A stretch of DNA of 64,000 nucleotides from Clostridium beijerinckii (GCF_036699995.1 NZ_CP144906.1:2309001-2373000), one strand, 5' to 3'; numbered from the stretch's first letter, positions 32,696 to 42,635 are shown. Translations and numbers: made by a program. The notes: a model not told the origin generated them from the letters alone.

Positions 32696-34444
32696 ATGTT
32701 GAAACTGTTTGATATTGAAATGCTGAACTTAACTAAGTATCTATTTTTTACTGGAAAAGGTGGAGTAGGAAAGACTTCAACAGCTTGTGCTGTGGCTGTG
32801 AATTTAGCGGATCAAGGAAAGAAGATTATGCTTGTAAGCACTGATCCAGCATCAAATCTTCAAGATGTATTTAATACAGAGCTAAATAATAAAGGCGTTC
32901 AAATAAAGGAAGTTCCAAACTTAACTGTTGCAAATTTTGAACCAGAAGCTGCAGCAGCTGAATATAGAGAAAGTGTAATAGCCCCATATAGAGGAAAGTT
33001 ACCACAAGCAGTAATAGATAATATGGAGGAACAATTATCAGGTTCATGTACTGTTGAAATTGCCGCATTTAACGAATTTTCAGGAATGATAACAGATGAA
33101 AAAGTATTTAATGAATATGATCATATTATTTTCGATACTGCACCAACAGGTCATACTTTAAGAATGTTACAATTGCCTTCTGCATGGAGTAATTTTATTG
33201 ATGAAAGCACTCATGGAGCGTCATGTTTAGGTCAGCTTGCAGGACTTGAAGAAAAGAAAGAAATGTACAAAAGTGCAGTAGATACTTTGGCTGATGGAGA
33301 GAAAACAACACTTATACTCGTATCTCGTCCTGAAACCTCTCCGTTAAAAGAGGCAGAAAGAGCTTCTAGTGAACTTCAAGAAATCGGTGTAAATAATCAA
33401 ATATTAATTATAAATGGCGTGCTTCAAAATCATGATGATGAACTATCAAGTGTTATTTATGAAAAACAGCAAAAAGCTTTGAGTAATATGCCAGCTAAAT
33501 TTAATAATATAGAGACTTTTGAAATTCCTCTAAGACCGTATAATATAACAGGTCTTGAGAATGTAAGGGCTTTCCTTAAAAAAGATTATATTAAAATAAG
33601 TGAAGAATCTTTAAATCCAGTGGCTATGCCAAAATTAAAAGATGTCATTGAGGATCTATATAATAGCGGCAAAAAAGTTATTTTTACAATGGGTAAAGGT
33701 GGAGTTGGCAAGACAACCATAGCAGCAGCTGTAGCACTAGGGCTTGCTAAAAAAGGTAAGAAGGTTCACTTAACAACTACTGATCCGGCCGCTCACTTAA
33801 AATTTGTATTAGATGAAGGCTATGGAATATCTTTAAGTAATATTGATGAAAAAGAAGAACTTGAAAAGTACAGACAAGAAGTATTAGGCAAGGCAAGAGA
33901 AAACAATATGACTGATGAGGATATTGAATATATTGAAGAAGATTTAAGATCGCCTTGTACTCAAGAAATAGCAGTATTTAGAGCATTTGCTGAAATTGTT
34001 GAAAGGTCAGAAAATGAAGTTGTAGTAATAGACACAGCTCCAACTGGTCATACTTTGCTTCTTTTAGACTCAACAGAAAGTTATAATAAAGAAATTTCTA
34101 GATCAGAAGGGGATATACCAGAATCAGTTATAAAGTTGTTGCCTAGATTAAGAAACGAAAAAGAGACCGAAGTTGTTATAGTAGCTTTAGCTGAAACAAC
34201 TCCTGTTTATGAAGCCATGAGACTTCAAAAGGATTTAGATAGAGCAGAGATTCACAGCAAATGGTGGGTAATAAATTCAAGTCTTTATGCAACTAATACT
34301 ACTAATGAAATATTAAAGGTTAAAGCAAGTAATGAAATTCAATGGATAAACAAAGTTGATGAAATTTCTAATGGAAACTTTGCAGTGATAGAGTGGAAAG
34401 CAGAAGACGTAAGAGGAAATAACTTAATTAACTTAATTAAGTAA
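32696..34444 (+). CDS. arsA: Arsenite-stimulated ATPase ArsA (tandem)
   Basis: 582 residues made of two homologous halves. Each has a deviant Walker A (FFTGKGGVGKTSTAC near 20; FTMGKGGVGKTTIAA near 332) and a switch II DTAPTGHTLRML/LLL motif. Cysteines for arsenite binding lie in LSGSCTVEIAAF and LRSPCTQEIAVF, one per half. The protein drives arsenite extrusion with a membrane carrier; here the carrier is Acr3 rather than ArsB. GAAGGGAAG precedes the ATG. Confidence 0.96.
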   Translation: MLKLFDIEMLNLTKYLFFTGKGGVGKTSTACAVAVNLADQGKKIMLVSTDPASNLQDVFNTELNNKGVQIKEVPNLTVANFEPEAAAAEYRESVIAPYRGKLPQAVIDNMEEQLSGSCTVEIAAFNEFSGMITDEKVFNEYDHIIFDTAPTGHTLRMLQLPSAWSNFIDESTHGASCLGQLAGLEEKKEMYKSAVDTLADGEKTTLILVSRPETSPLKEAERASSELQEIGVNNQILIINGVLQNHDDELSSVIYEKQQKALSNMPAKFNNIETFEIPLRPYNITGLENVRAFLKKDYIKISEESLNPVAMPKLKDVIEDLYNSGKKVIFTMGKGGVGKTTIAAAVALGLAKKGKKVHLTTTDPAAHLKFVLDEGYGISLSNIDEKEELEKYRQEVLGKARENNMTDEDIEYIEEDLRSPCTQEIAVFRAFAEIVERSENEVVVIDTAPTGHTLLLLDSTESYNKEISRSEGDIPESVIKLLPRLRNEKETEVVIVALAETTPVYEAMRLQKDLDRAEIHSKWWVINSSLYATNTTNEILKVKASNEIQWINKVDEISNGNFAVIEWKAEDVRGNNLINLIK

Positions 34445-34470
34445 AATTATTTTAAGGAGAGATAAAAAAG

Positions 34471-34884
34471 ATGAAAACAAAAGTTGCATTTATATGTGTG
34501 CACAATTCATGCAGATCACAAATGGCGGAGGCCCTAGGAAAATTTTATGGAAGTGATGTTTTTGAAAGTTATTCTGCAGGAACAGAAACTAAACCTCAAA
34601 TAAACCAAGATGCAGTAAGGATCATAAAGGATTTATACAATATTGATATGAATGAAACTCAAAAATCAAAGCTTTTATCAGACATACCAGAAGTTGATAT
34701 AGTAATAAAAATGGGATGCAACGTTGTATGTCCAATTCTACCTGGAAAGCATATAGAAGACTGGGGATTAGATGATCCAAGTGGAAAAAGTGATGAAGAA
34801 TTTATAAAAACAGCTAAAACAATAGAAGAAAAGGTAAAAGAACTAGCTAGAAGAATTGAAAATAAGGAAATCAAATTAGACTAG
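34471..34884 (+). CDS. arsC: Arsenate reductase ArsC (low-MW phosphatase type)
   Basis: 137 residues. The P-loop CVHNSCRSQMAEAL (C-x5-R/S style, first Cys about 8-10) and DWGLDDPSGKS are the signature of thioredoxin-coupled ArsC. A second Cys pair appears in MGCNVVCP, which would form the relay disulfide. It reduces arsenate to arsenite for export. AAGGAGAG is upstream; acr3 follows after 26 bases. Confidence 0.95.
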   Translation: MKTKVAFICVHNSCRSQMAEALGKFYGSDVFESYSAGTETKPQINQDAVRIIKDLYNIDMNETQKSKLLSDIPEVDIVIKMGCNVVCPILPGKHIEDWGLDDPSGKSDEEFIKTAKTIEEKVKELARRIENKEIKLD

Positions 34885-34910
34885 TAAATTAAAACAGGAG
34901 GATTTTAAAA

Positions 34911-35960
34911 TTGAGTAATAAATCATCGAGATTATCATTCTTAGATAGATATTTGACTCTTTGGATATTTGTTGCAATGGCACTAGGAATATTACTTGGA
35001 TGGGGAATACCATCATTATCAGAAGGTCTCGCAAAATTATCTGTTGGAACAACATCAATACCTATAGCAATAGGTCTTATAGTTATGATGTATCCACCAC
35101 TTGCTAAAGTGAATTATAAAGAACTTGGAAAAGTATTTAAAAATCCAAAAGTTCTTGGATTGTCCTTAGTACAAAATTGGGTTATTGGACCGATTCTAAT
35201 GTTTATCTTAGCAGTTGTATTTTTAAGATCTGATTCAGCATTAATGACGGGAATTATTTTGATAGGACTTGCAAGATGTATAGCAATGGTAATTCTTTGG
35301 AATAGCTTAGCAGATGGAGATAGCGAGTATGCTGCAGCATTAGTAGCATTTAATTCAATATTTCAAGTAGTATTTTATTCTGTATTTGCATACTTTTTTA
35401 TAACTGTACTTCCACCTATATTCGGCCTTACAGGGTATGAAGTTCATATATCCATGGGAGAAGTGGCAACGTCTGTTGCGATTTATCTTGGTATTCCTTT
35501 CTTACTAGGAATGTTTACTAGACTTATACTAGAACCTATGAATGGAACAGAATGGTATGTAAAAAAGTTTGTTCCTAAAATTAGTCCATTAGCTTTAATA
35601 GCCTTATTATTTACAATTGTAGTTATGTTCATGTTTAAAGGAAAATATATTGTAGAATTACCTTTAGATGTTATTAAAGTAGCGATACCACTTGTAATAT
35701 ATTTCATAGTAATGTTTTCTGTATCATTTTACATTAGTTATAAGTCAGGCATAGATTATCATAAGACTACTACTTTATCTTTTACAGCTGCAAGTAATAA
35801 CTTTGAACTTGCAATAGCAGTTGCAGTAGCAGTATTTGGAATTGAATCAAAGGTTGCTTTTGCAGCAGTAATAGGACCACTAATTGAAGTGCCAGTAATG
35901 ATAGGACTAGTAAATGTAGCATTGTATTGGGGAAGAAAATACTTCTCATACTCTAAATAG
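34911..35960 (+). CDS. acr3: Arsenite permease Acr3
   Basis: 349 residues with about ten membrane helices. TTG start at 34911 supported by AGGAGG (34896-34901). [20 protein letters not shown] at the N-terminus, [12 protein letters not shown] with the Cys used for arsenite transport, and [18 protein letters not shown] identify the ACR3 class. It exports arsenite with the proton gradient and, with ArsA, possibly ATP. Last gene of the operon; a terminator follows. Confidence 0.95.
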   Translation: MSNKSSRLSFLDRYLTLWIFVAMALGILLGWGIPSLSEGLAKLSVGTTSIPIAIGLIVMMYPPLAKVNYKELGKVFKNPKVLGLSLVQNWVIGPILMFILAVVFLRSDSALMTGIILIGLARCIAMVILWNSLADGDSEYAAALVAFNSIFQVVFYSVFAYFFITVLPPIFGLTGYEVHISMGEVATSVAIYLGIPFLLGMFTRLILEPMNGTEWYVKKFVPKISPLALIALLFTIVVMFMFKGKYIVELPLDVIKVAIPLVIYFIVMFSVSFYISYKSGIDYHKTTTLSFTAASNNFELAIAVAVAVFGIESKVAFAAVIGPLIEVPVMIGLVNVALYWGRKYFSYSK

Positions 35961-36064
35961 AAACTTTTAATCATATACCACCTACATTAGAATATTTTTC
36001 GATAATTAGAAATTACTTTAATATATATTAAATGAATACATTTCATTTGAATAATTTCTGGAAA

Positions 36065-36100
36065 AATAAAGATCTCTTAAAATGAGGTCTTTATTTTTTT
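36065..36100 (+). terminator. Terminator of the ars operon
   Basis: AATAAAGATCTC pairs with GAGGTCTTTATT (one G-T pair), followed by a T-run. Confidence 0.92.
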
Positions 36101-36174
36101 AGTATTTACATTTATTTCTACAATTTGTCTACGAGTCTTTATGCAAAAAAGGAATACAATGCATAAATAATGTA

Positions 36175-36202
36175 ACATAAATTCCTCATTATTCATAAAA
36201 TA
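36175..36202 (+). promoter_or_regulatory. Candidate sigma-K promoter for the DUF11-type protein
   Basis: AC (36175-36176), 17 bases, CATAAAATA (36194-36202) fits AC-N16/17-CATANNNTA, the late mother-cell consensus. The same layout precedes the collagen-like gene. Confidence 0.6.
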
Positions 36203-36243
36203 TGTTAAAGGCAACAAACTTATGATAAGGAGGAATTGATATT

Positions 36244-37707
36244 ATGTCAGTTCAATCAGGACAAATAGAGATTACTAAGACTGCTTCACCAAGTTTATCT
36301 AAAATAGGAGATACTGTTGCATATACAATAAAAATATGCAATATAGGAAGTACACCATTACAGCTTGTTAATGTTAATGATCCTTTACTAGGAGGAGATA
36401 TTACAAGTAATTTTAGGCCAACACTTGCACCTGGAGAATGTGATACAGTTACAATAAATTATGTAGTTGCTGATCTTGGAGTAGATCCGCTTATAAATAC
36501 AGTAACAGCTAATTATGTTGCATCTTTAAATGTTAGTGATAGTGTTGCTGTTAATTTATTTCAACCTTCTGTCACAATAGTTAAGAGTGGGCCAACTTAT
36601 AGTAAAGTAGGTGATACTATAACTTACACCTATGTAATTACTAATACAAGTTCAGCTGATTCACCTAATCTTATTCTAAATAGTGTTGTAGATGTTATTA
36701 ATAATGTTCCAGTAGATCTTACTCAAACAGCAATAAATGCTGGAGCATCTAATTTAGCGCCAGGGGCATCTGTTACTTTCAAGAGTACCCATTTAGTAAC
36801 AGCTAGCGACCCTAATCCGCTCATAGACACTGTAGTTGCCACTTACAATCCTTCTGGATATCCAAATGTAATTTCTGATTATGATAGTCATTCGGTAATA
36901 TTATTAAATCCAAGCTTCACAGTAGAAAAACTTTGTGTATCTGGAACAGCTGTAGCAGGTGGAACAGCAACATTTAGAGTTAATATCACTAACACCGGTG
37001 ATGTGCCATTAAATATATCAGCTTTAGATCAAGGTAAAGTATATACAAGTAATGGACTAGCACCAGGATCAACTTTCACATTTACTGTTCCTGTTACTGT
37101 TCCTGTAGGGCAATGTGGTGGTAGCATAACAAATGAAGTTTTTGTTGTAGTAACACTTCCAGAAATATATGGACTTTCAAACACTTATACAGCAAGTGCA
37201 AGTGCAACTTGCCCAATTGTGACACTAGGTAGAACTAGAGGTTTCTGGGGAAATAATAATGGTCATGCAATCCTTGATCCAAATGGTGATGGACTAATTA
37301 ACAATCCTGTAACAATTGGTAGTGGTCCTCGATCACTTTTCATCAATACAATTGCTTTGTCTGATATTATATTAGCAGGAAATTACTGTAGTCTTCCAGG
37401 AAGTCCATGTCAAAACAATTTGAGTGATAGTTTAAAACCAAATACACTTGGAGTTCTCATGGCTCAAACATTAGCTTTGGCTTATAATATTAATAATATC
37501 CAATGCTATAGTGGCCAATTGGTAAGTACTCTTGGTTGTGGTAATTTACTAATACCAGTTGGATTACCTTCTAACTCAACAGTAAATGATGTATTGAGTG
37601 CAGCAAATCTTTTAATCGGAAATACTACTGCTTCTGGTACAGTCACTCAAGATCAAGCAAGTGCAATGATTAATTTAATCAATTGCTTAAATAGAGAAAC
37701 TTTCTAA
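36244..37707 (+). CDS. DUF11-repeat surface or spore-coat protein
   Basis: 487 residues, no signal peptide and no anchor. Three DUF11-like immunoglobulin-fold repeats at about 5-105, 106-225 and 226-330 (each with SKIGDTVAYTIKICNIG-type and LAPGECDTVTINY-type strands). The C-terminal part (about 330-487) begins GRTRGFWGNNNGH, a segment that recurs in clostridial proteins of this kind, and is Cys-containing. AAGGAGG precedes the ATG. A candidate sigma-K promoter and the collagen-like gene next door suggest assembly on the spore surface by the mother cell, which needs no signal peptide. Function is otherwise unknown. Confidence 0.82.
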   Translation: MSVQSGQIEITKTASPSLSKIGDTVAYTIKICNIGSTPLQLVNVNDPLLGGDITSNFRPTLAPGECDTVTINYVVADLGVDPLINTVTANYVASLNVSDSVAVNLFQPSVTIVKSGPTYSKVGDTITYTYVITNTSSADSPNLILNSVVDVINNVPVDLTQTAINAGASNLAPGASVTFKSTHLVTASDPNPLIDTVVATYNPSGYPNVISDYDSHSVILLNPSFTVEKLCVSGTAVAGGTATFRVNITNTGDVPLNISALDQGKVYTSNGLAPGSTFTFTVPVTVPVGQCGGSITNEVFVVVTLPEIYGLSNTYTASASATCPIVTLGRTRGFWGNNNGHAILDPNGDGLINNPVTIGSGPRSLFINTIALSDIILAGNYCSLPGSPCQNNLSDSLKPNTLGVLMAQTLALAYNINNIQCYSGQLVSTLGCGNLLIPVGLPSNSTVNDVLSAANLLIGNTTASGTVTQDQASAMINLINCLNRETF

Positions 37708-37782
37708 TTATGATTTTTTGCGCGTGAAAGTTAGCAAAATTATTCTTGGCTAATTTTAAAATGAAACTAAACTAATAAAAAA

Positions 37783-37912
37783 TCCATAGTGACCATCCCG
37801 TGTTATGATTTAATGACCAAACCAAAACGTACACGAAGGATAATCACTATGGACTATAAAAATAATAAAACGGAATCACGTAATAATAAAAAACTCATGA
37901 TTATCTAGCTAT
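37783..37912 (+). mobile_element. Possible insertion-sequence end fragment
   Basis: TCCATAGTGA (37783-37792) and TCACTATGGA (37844-37853) are perfect inverted repeats 51 bp apart; an ATG within the second repeat opens a 19-codon ORF (starting M-D-Y-K-N-N-K) that stops at 37909. It may be the remains of a transposase start. The rest of 37708-38142 holds a promoter only. Confidence 0.35.
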
Positions 37913-38084
37913 ATTCTTATGATGTAAAATAAAGAAAGAGCTAAAACATTTTATTTAATCAAAAATATTAAAAAAATAAATTTAAGTGTTTAATTCATAC
38001 ATAAAATCTAGTTAAGCTTGTTAGGCAGTTTATAAAGTAAATTTGGTATATTAAATAAGGAAAAACATTTACATCACCACATTA

Positions 38085-38112
38085 ACAAATATAATTTCTA
38101 AATCATATAATA
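38085..38112 (+). promoter_or_regulatory. Candidate sigma-K promoter for the collagen-like protein
   Basis: AC (38085-38086), 17 bases, CATATAATA (38104-38112), matching AC-N16/17-CATANNNTA. The ATG is 30 bases downstream. Confidence 0.62.
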
Positions 38113-38142
38113 GTGCAGATAACATTTGATAGGAGAAGAAAA

Positions 38143-39423
38143 ATGATTAACAAAAATGGGTATTACAATGAACATGGACAATATGTAAATCCTCCAAATA
38201 AATTTAATTGTGAATCCCGTTGTAGAGATGATAGAATATGTTGTTGCTGCTGTTGTAGATGTGGTCCAGGTTTACCTGGTCCAATAGGACCAACAGGGGC
38301 AACTGGAGCAATAGGTGCAACAGGAGTAACAGGTCCAATCGGGCCAACAGGAGTAACTGGAGCAATTGGAGCAACAGGAGTAACAGGTCCAATCGGGCCA
38401 ACAGGAGCAACTGGGGCAATTGGAGCAACAGGAGTAACAGGTCCAATCGGACCAACAGGAGTAACTGGGGCAATAGGTGCAACAGGAGTAACAGGTCCAA
38501 TCGGGCCAACAGGAGCAACTGGGGCAATAGGTGCAACAGGAGTAACAGGTCCAATCGGACCAACAGGAGCAACTGGGGCAATAGGTGCAACAGGAGTAAC
38601 AGGTCCAATCGGACCAACAGGAGCAACTGGGGCAATAGGTGCAACAGGAGTAACAGGTCCAATCGGGCCAACAGGAGTAACTGGAGCAATAGGTGCAACA
38701 GGAGTAACAGGTCCAATCGGGCCAACAGGAGCAACTGGAGCAATAGGTGCAACAGGAGTAACAGGTCCAATAGGACCAACAGGAGTAACTGGGGCAATAG
38801 GTGCAACAGGAGTAACAGGTCCAATAGGACCAACAGGAGCAACTGGGGCAATAGGTGCAACAGGAGTAACAGGTCCAATAGGACCAACAGGAGCAACTGG
38901 AGCAATAGGTGCAACAGGAGTAACAGGTCCAATCGGACCAACAGGAGTAACTGGGGCAATAGGTGCAACAGGAGTAACAGGTCCAATAGGACCAACAGGA
39001 GCAACTGGACCAGGTGGAAGTACTATTTATTTAGGTACAGACCAGTCACTTGGAAACAATGATTTCTTAGGGTTAGGTACTTCATCACCAAGTTTTATTA
39101 GAAACACCTTAGTAGTACCGCAAAATGCAACTCTTATAGGGATAGTTTTAAGTGTTAGAACAGAACCATTAGCAGTAGGAGATACAGTAAGTGCTAGGAT
39201 AATTAGAAGTACAGATTGTGGAAATACTACGGTAGATACTGGAATTATCGCAACTGTAACTGGTCCTAGTAGCGCAGCAGCTCCAAATTGTTGTGCAGTA
39301 TCAGTAAGTCCTCCAGTTGCAGTTAATAGATGCGATTTGTTAGCAGTTCAAATTACACGTACTGGAAATCTTAGTGCATTAGCAAATGGTGCTGCAGCAA
39401 CTATTATATTTAGTATTCCTTAA
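38143..39423 (+). CDS. Collagen-like (Gly-X-Y) exosporium-type glycoprotein
   Basis: 426 residues from the ATG at 38143 (AGGAGAAG upstream; an earlier GTG at 38113 is inside the promoter). N-terminal 45 residues include [13 protein letters not shown] and a run of six Cys (CCCCCCRC). A collagen stalk follows: 13 exact 18-residue units GPIGPTG(A/V)[10 protein letters not shown] plus a partial one (38278-39015), built from 54-bp DNA repeats. The C-terminal 135 residues form a beta-rich head similar in plan to BclA/C1q-type domains ([19 protein letters not shown]). The plan resembles BclA hair filaments of spores, with Thr-rich stalk suited to glycosylation. No signal peptide. Confidence 0.9.
   Translation: MINKNGYYNEHGQYVNPPNKFNCESRCRDDRICCCCCCRCGPGLPGPIGPTGATGAIGATGVTGPIGPTGVTGAIGATGVTGPIGPTGATGAIGATGVTGPIGPTGVTGAIGATGVTGPIGPTGATGAIGATGVTGPIGPTGATGAIGATGVTGPIGPTGATGAIGATGVTGPIGPTGVTGAIGATGVTGPIGPTGATGAIGATGVTGPIGPTGVTGAIGATGVTGPIGPTGATGAIGATGVTGPIGPTGATGAIGATGVTGPIGPTGVTGAIGATGVTGPIGPTGATGPGGSTIYLGTDQSLGNNDFLGLGTSSPSFIRNTLVVPQNATLIGIVLSVRTEPLAVGDTVSARIIRSTDCGNTTVDTGIIATVTGPSSAAAPNCCAVSVSPPVAVNRCDLLAVQITRTGNLSALANGAAATIIFSIP
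38278..39015 (+). repeat. 54-bp tandem repeats encoding the collagen stalk
   Basis: Thirteen full units (38278-38979) and a partial one. Units differ mainly by GCA or GTA at codon 8 (Ala or Val) and by synonymous changes, order A-V-A-V-A-A-A-V-A-V-A-A-V. Two long shadow ORFs (one per strand) result from this repeat. Confidence 0.95.
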
Positions 39424-39863
39424 TAAATTTAGCGTTTAGAATTCAATAATCTAGTGGTAAGTTAAAAAATTGTAGGATGTTATAGTAGGAACCATGATAA
39501 GAGGTAAGAGATAAAGACATATTTATCTCTTACTAGATAAATAATTTATTATTCAATATTTAGCATGGTGCAAATAACAAGAAAATTTATGGGAGATTAT
39601 AAGAAACAAAATCATTTAAAATGTTTATTATTATATATTTAGATGTTACAATTATCTGATTAAAAATGCTATTTTAAATTGAGCTATTAATAAGGTAGTG
39701 CTTCTTAATATATATACATATATACAAGGGAGATTATTAAAAGGATTATTATTAAAAATTAGGGCTCATAATATGCTCTTAATAAGAGTTATAAAAATTC
39801 TTAAGCATAGCAATATGCCATATCACAATACTTAACATAACTAAAAGGAGTTTTGAAAGCATT
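39424..39863 (+). other. Intergenic region with one hairpin
   Basis: GTAAGAGATAAA (39504-39515) and TTTATCTCTTAC (39522-39533) form a perfect stem without a T-run, probably the 3' end of the collagen-like mRNA. The remaining AT-rich sequence shows no gene or repeat that I recognise. Confidence 0.5.
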
Positions 39864-40124
39864 ATGAAATATTCATATGAAGAAGGTAACTTTAGAAAAG
39901 GAGATATACTAAGTATTACTATTGATAGAAAGGTAAATATTTATTTATTAGATGGTGATAATTTTACTAGGTATAGAAATAATAATAGTTTTAAATACTA
40001 TGGCGGTCCAGTTGATAGCTCGCCTTATAACATTACAGTTCCGAGTTCTGGTCACTGGTATATTGTTATAGATTTAGGCGGAGGGGCAGGAATTCTAAAC
40101 TATTCCATAAAAGTATTTAGATAA
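39864..40124 (+). CDS. DUF1883-like small protein
   Basis: 86 residues: KYSYEEGNFRKGDILSITID, then KVNIYLLDGDNFTRYRNN, SFKYYGGPVDSSPYNITVPS and SGHWYIVIDLGGGAG. This matches the DUF1883 beta-sandwich pattern, where the motifs YYGG, SPxxIxxPxxGxW and VIDLGG are conserved. The domain occurs alone or with TIR domains; its function is not established. AAGGAG lies 14 bases before the ATG, a little far. No signal peptide. The element A4 begins eight bases after the stop. Confidence 0.75.
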   Translation: MKYSYEEGNFRKGDILSITIDRKVNIYLLDGDNFTRYRNNNSFKYYGGPVDSSPYNITVPSSGHWYIVIDLGGGAGILNYSIKVFR

Positions 40125-40131
40125 AATACAT

Positions 40132-40422
40132 ATAGATAACCCAACTAAGACTTGAACTTATACATATAACTCGCCGAAATGAATAATATATTTTTGTTCC
40201 AGTTTCTGGGTAATTCTGATGGGTGATTCTAAGGATATAAAGTTGCACTCAAAGTGCTAGCCTCAAAGAACAAGCTGTGAACTAGCACATTTGGAACAAC
40301 TTATAGCCAAAGAATCACATCCATCAAAATTACCAATGAAACATTCCACAAAAATATATTACCCATTTCTATTTGGGATATATTTCATAGTATAAATCTA
40401 ACTTATAATTGAGTTATATATA
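40132..40422 (+). repeat. Palindromic repeat family A, copy A4
   Basis: Same length and organisation as A3 in forward orientation, without the 53-bp module. Begins ATAGATAACCCAACTAAGA. Confidence 0.9.
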
Positions 40423-40451
40423 GGTATGATTTATCTTTAGCGTACGTTTAG

Positions 40452-40539
40452 ATATTGCCCAAATAATACTTCATCATAATTCTAAAAATATTACAAGGAT
40501 TTTAACAGTAATTGCGAGTTGAGAATTGTAACATATATA
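40452..40539 (+). repeat. Heptad repeat family C, short copy C4
   Basis: Leader CATAATTCTAAAAATATTAC and only about three degenerate heptads, ending GTAACATATATA. It lies about 120 bases before guaB. Confidence 0.7.
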
Positions 40540-40662
40540 AATTTATATTAAATTTTTGTGGTATTTTAAAATAAGTAAATGGATTTTGTTTTACATTGAC
40601 AATAATAGGATAAATATATTATTATATACAAAATATCTAAAATGTAAAAGGAGTAAGATAAA

Positions 40663-42171
40663 ATGGCATATTATTTTAATGAACCATCCCATACTTTTGG
40701 AGAATATTTATTAGTACCAGGTTACTCTTCAGTAGACTGCATACCACAAAATGTAAGTTTGAAAACACCTCTTGTTAAGTTTAAAAAAGGTGAAGAATCA
40801 CCATTAAGCATTAATATACCTTTAGTTTCGGCGATAATGCAGTCCGTATCAGATGATAAGATGGCAGTAGCTTTAGCAAAAGAAGGCGGAGTTTCATTCG
40901 TATATGGATCTCAGTCAATTGAAAATGAAGCTGCTATGGTTGCAAGAGTTAAGAACTATAAGTCAGGCTTTGTTACTAGTGATTCTAACATCAAACCTGA
41001 TACTACTTTAGAAGAAGTTGTAGAAATAAAAGAGAGAACAGGACATTCTACTATGGCAGTTACTGAAGATGGGACTCCAAATGGAAAACTTCTTGGAATT
41101 GTAACAAGTAGAGATTATAGAATAACTAGAATGGATTTAAGTACTAAGGTTTCGGAATTTATGACACCTTTCAGTGAACTTATATATGCTGATGCTAATA
41201 TAAGTTTGAAAGAAGCAAACAACATTATTTGGGATAATAAATTAAATATGCTGCCATTAGTTGATAAAGATCAAAAGTTAAAATACATGGTATTCCGTAA
41301 AGATTATTCAGCTAATAAGGAGAATTCAAATGAACTTATTGATTCTCAAAAAAGATACATAGTTGGGGCAGGTATTAATACTAGAGATTATGCTGAAAGA
41401 GTACCAGCATTAATAGAGGCTGGAGCAGATGTATTATGTATTGATTCATCTGAGGGATTTTCAGAATGGCAAAGAATAACAATTGATTATATACATAAGA
41501 ATTTTGGAGAAAATATAAAAGTCGGAGCTGGAAATGTTGTTGATAGAGACGGGTTCATGTTTTTAGCAGAAGCAGGAGCAGACTTTGTTAAAGTTGGAAT
41601 AGGCGGTGGATCTATCTGCATAACTCGTGAACAAAAGGGTATAGGCAGAGGGCAGGCAACGTCTCTTATTGATGTAGTTAAAGCTAGAGACGAATATTTT
41701 GAAAAGACAGGAGTTTATATTCCAGTATGCTCTGATGGAGGTATTGTCCATGATTACCATATTACATTAGCATTGGCTATGGGTGCAGACTTTATTATGT
41801 TAGGAAGATATTTCTCTAGATTTGATGAAAGTCCAACTAATAAAGTAAATATAAATGGAAACTACATGAAAGAGTATTGGGGCGAAGGCTCTAATAGGGC
41901 AAGAAATTGGCAAAGATATGACCTTGGTGGAGATAAGAAATTATCTTTTGAGGAAGGTGTTGATTCATATGTTCCATACGCTGGAAGTTTAAAAGATAAT
42001 GTAAGTATAACACTTAACAAAGTTCGTTCTACAATGTGTAACTGTGGTGCTCTTACTATTCCAGAACTTCAAAAGAATGCAAAAATAACATTAGTTTCTG
42101 CAACAAGTATTGTAGAAGGAAGTTCTCATGATGTAATGTTAAAAGATAATCACTATAATGCTCAACAGTAA
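40663..42171 (+). CDS. guaB: IMP dehydrogenase, Tritrichomonas-like type
   Basis: 502 residues. Barrel plus CBS pair (about 100-220, [19 protein letters not shown]). The active-site loop is [20 protein letters not shown] with catalytic Cys319, and the flap has [10 protein letters not shown] with Arg418 and Tyr419. Usual bacterial enzymes read GPGSICTTRxVxGVGVPQ; this loop, the flap and the residue numbering agree with the Tritrichomonas foetus enzyme as I remember it. It oxidises IMP to XMP with NAD, the first step to GMP. AAAGGAG precedes the ATG. guaA is not adjacent; a second, ordinary guaB may exist elsewhere in the genome. Confidence 0.95.
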   Translation: MAYYFNEPSHTFGEYLLVPGYSSVDCIPQNVSLKTPLVKFKKGEESPLSINIPLVSAIMQSVSDDKMAVALAKEGGVSFVYGSQSIENEAAMVARVKNYKSGFVTSDSNIKPDTTLEEVVEIKERTGHSTMAVTEDGTPNGKLLGIVTSRDYRITRMDLSTKVSEFMTPFSELIYADANISLKEANNIIWDNKLNMLPLVDKDQKLKYMVFRKDYSANKENSNELIDSQKRYIVGAGINTRDYAERVPALIEAGADVLCIDSSEGFSEWQRITIDYIHKNFGENIKVGAGNVVDRDGFMFLAEAGADFVKVGIGGGSICITREQKGIGRGQATSLIDVVKARDEYFEKTGVYIPVCSDGGIVHDYHITLALAMGADFIMLGRYFSRFDESPTNKVNINGNYMKEYWGEGSNRARNWQRYDLGGDKKLSFEEGVDSYVPYAGSLKDNVSITLNKVRSTMCNCGALTIPELQKNAKITLVSATSIVEGSSHDVMLKDNHYNAQQ

Positions 42172-42308
42172 AGAGAATATACTATGAGGTAATTTCAAAC
42201 TTACAAGATGCAGTCCAACTGTTTCGCAAGGAATTATAGAGAGTTTGCAAATTAAAATATGAAATTACTAGTAGTTAATATCAAATTTTTAAATAATAAA
42301 AATTAAAA

Positions 42309-42337
42309 TTGACATTCTTTAATCCATGTCATATTAT
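42309..42337 (+). promoter_or_regulatory. Sigma-A promoter with no protein gene behind it
   Basis: TTGACA (42309-42314), 17-bp spacer, TATTAT (42332-42337). The following transcript has only tiny frames and ends at a strong terminator. Confidence 0.8.
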
Positions 42338-42343
42338 ATAGTA

Positions 42344-42570
42344 TATAGATTTCATTGGAAGGAAGTATTTTTGTGAGTGTTTAGTATCTTAATTATAGTA
42401 ATTTAATATTAATTCAAAAATGAAGTATTTTATACTTTTATTTGTTGTTGAATTAATTATAACTATTAAAAGATACGAGCCACGAATTTGCTTTCAAAAG
42501 ATAGGTATATTTCTATCTTTATTTGATGTTGAATTTTTTAGCTGTGGAGGTATCCACAGCTTTTTTATTT
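42344..42570 (+). ncRNA. Candidate small RNA of about 225 nt
   Basis: Between a consensus promoter and a perfect terminator lies an AT-rich stretch with internal stems, for example AAAGATAG...CTATCTTT (about 42498-42520). A purine-rich GGAAGGAAG at 42357 is followed only by a GTG-AGT-GTT-TAG mini-frame. A 60-codon frame from 42420 lacks a ribosome site and runs through the terminator stem, so I do not call it a protein. Confidence 0.55.
42541..42570 (+). terminator. Terminator of the sRNA-like unit
   Basis: GCTGTGGA-GGTA-TCCACAGC is a perfect stem-loop followed by TTTTTTATTTT. Confidence 0.95.
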
Positions 42571-42635
42571 TATGCTTTGGCATTCAGAAAACCAACTGTT
42601 AAGCAGGTGGGTCTGACTTATTTAAGAATTTAAAT

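Noticed and set aside
38204..39062. Long Leu-rich (minus) and Asn-Arg-Ser-rich (plus) ORFs
   Set aside because: Both are other-frame readings of the 54-bp collagen repeats.
42420..42602. 60-codon hydrophobic ORF between guaB and the MutS-family gene
   Set aside because: No ribosome site, and it runs through the perfect terminator stem at 42541-42560; better explained as part of a non-coding transcript.
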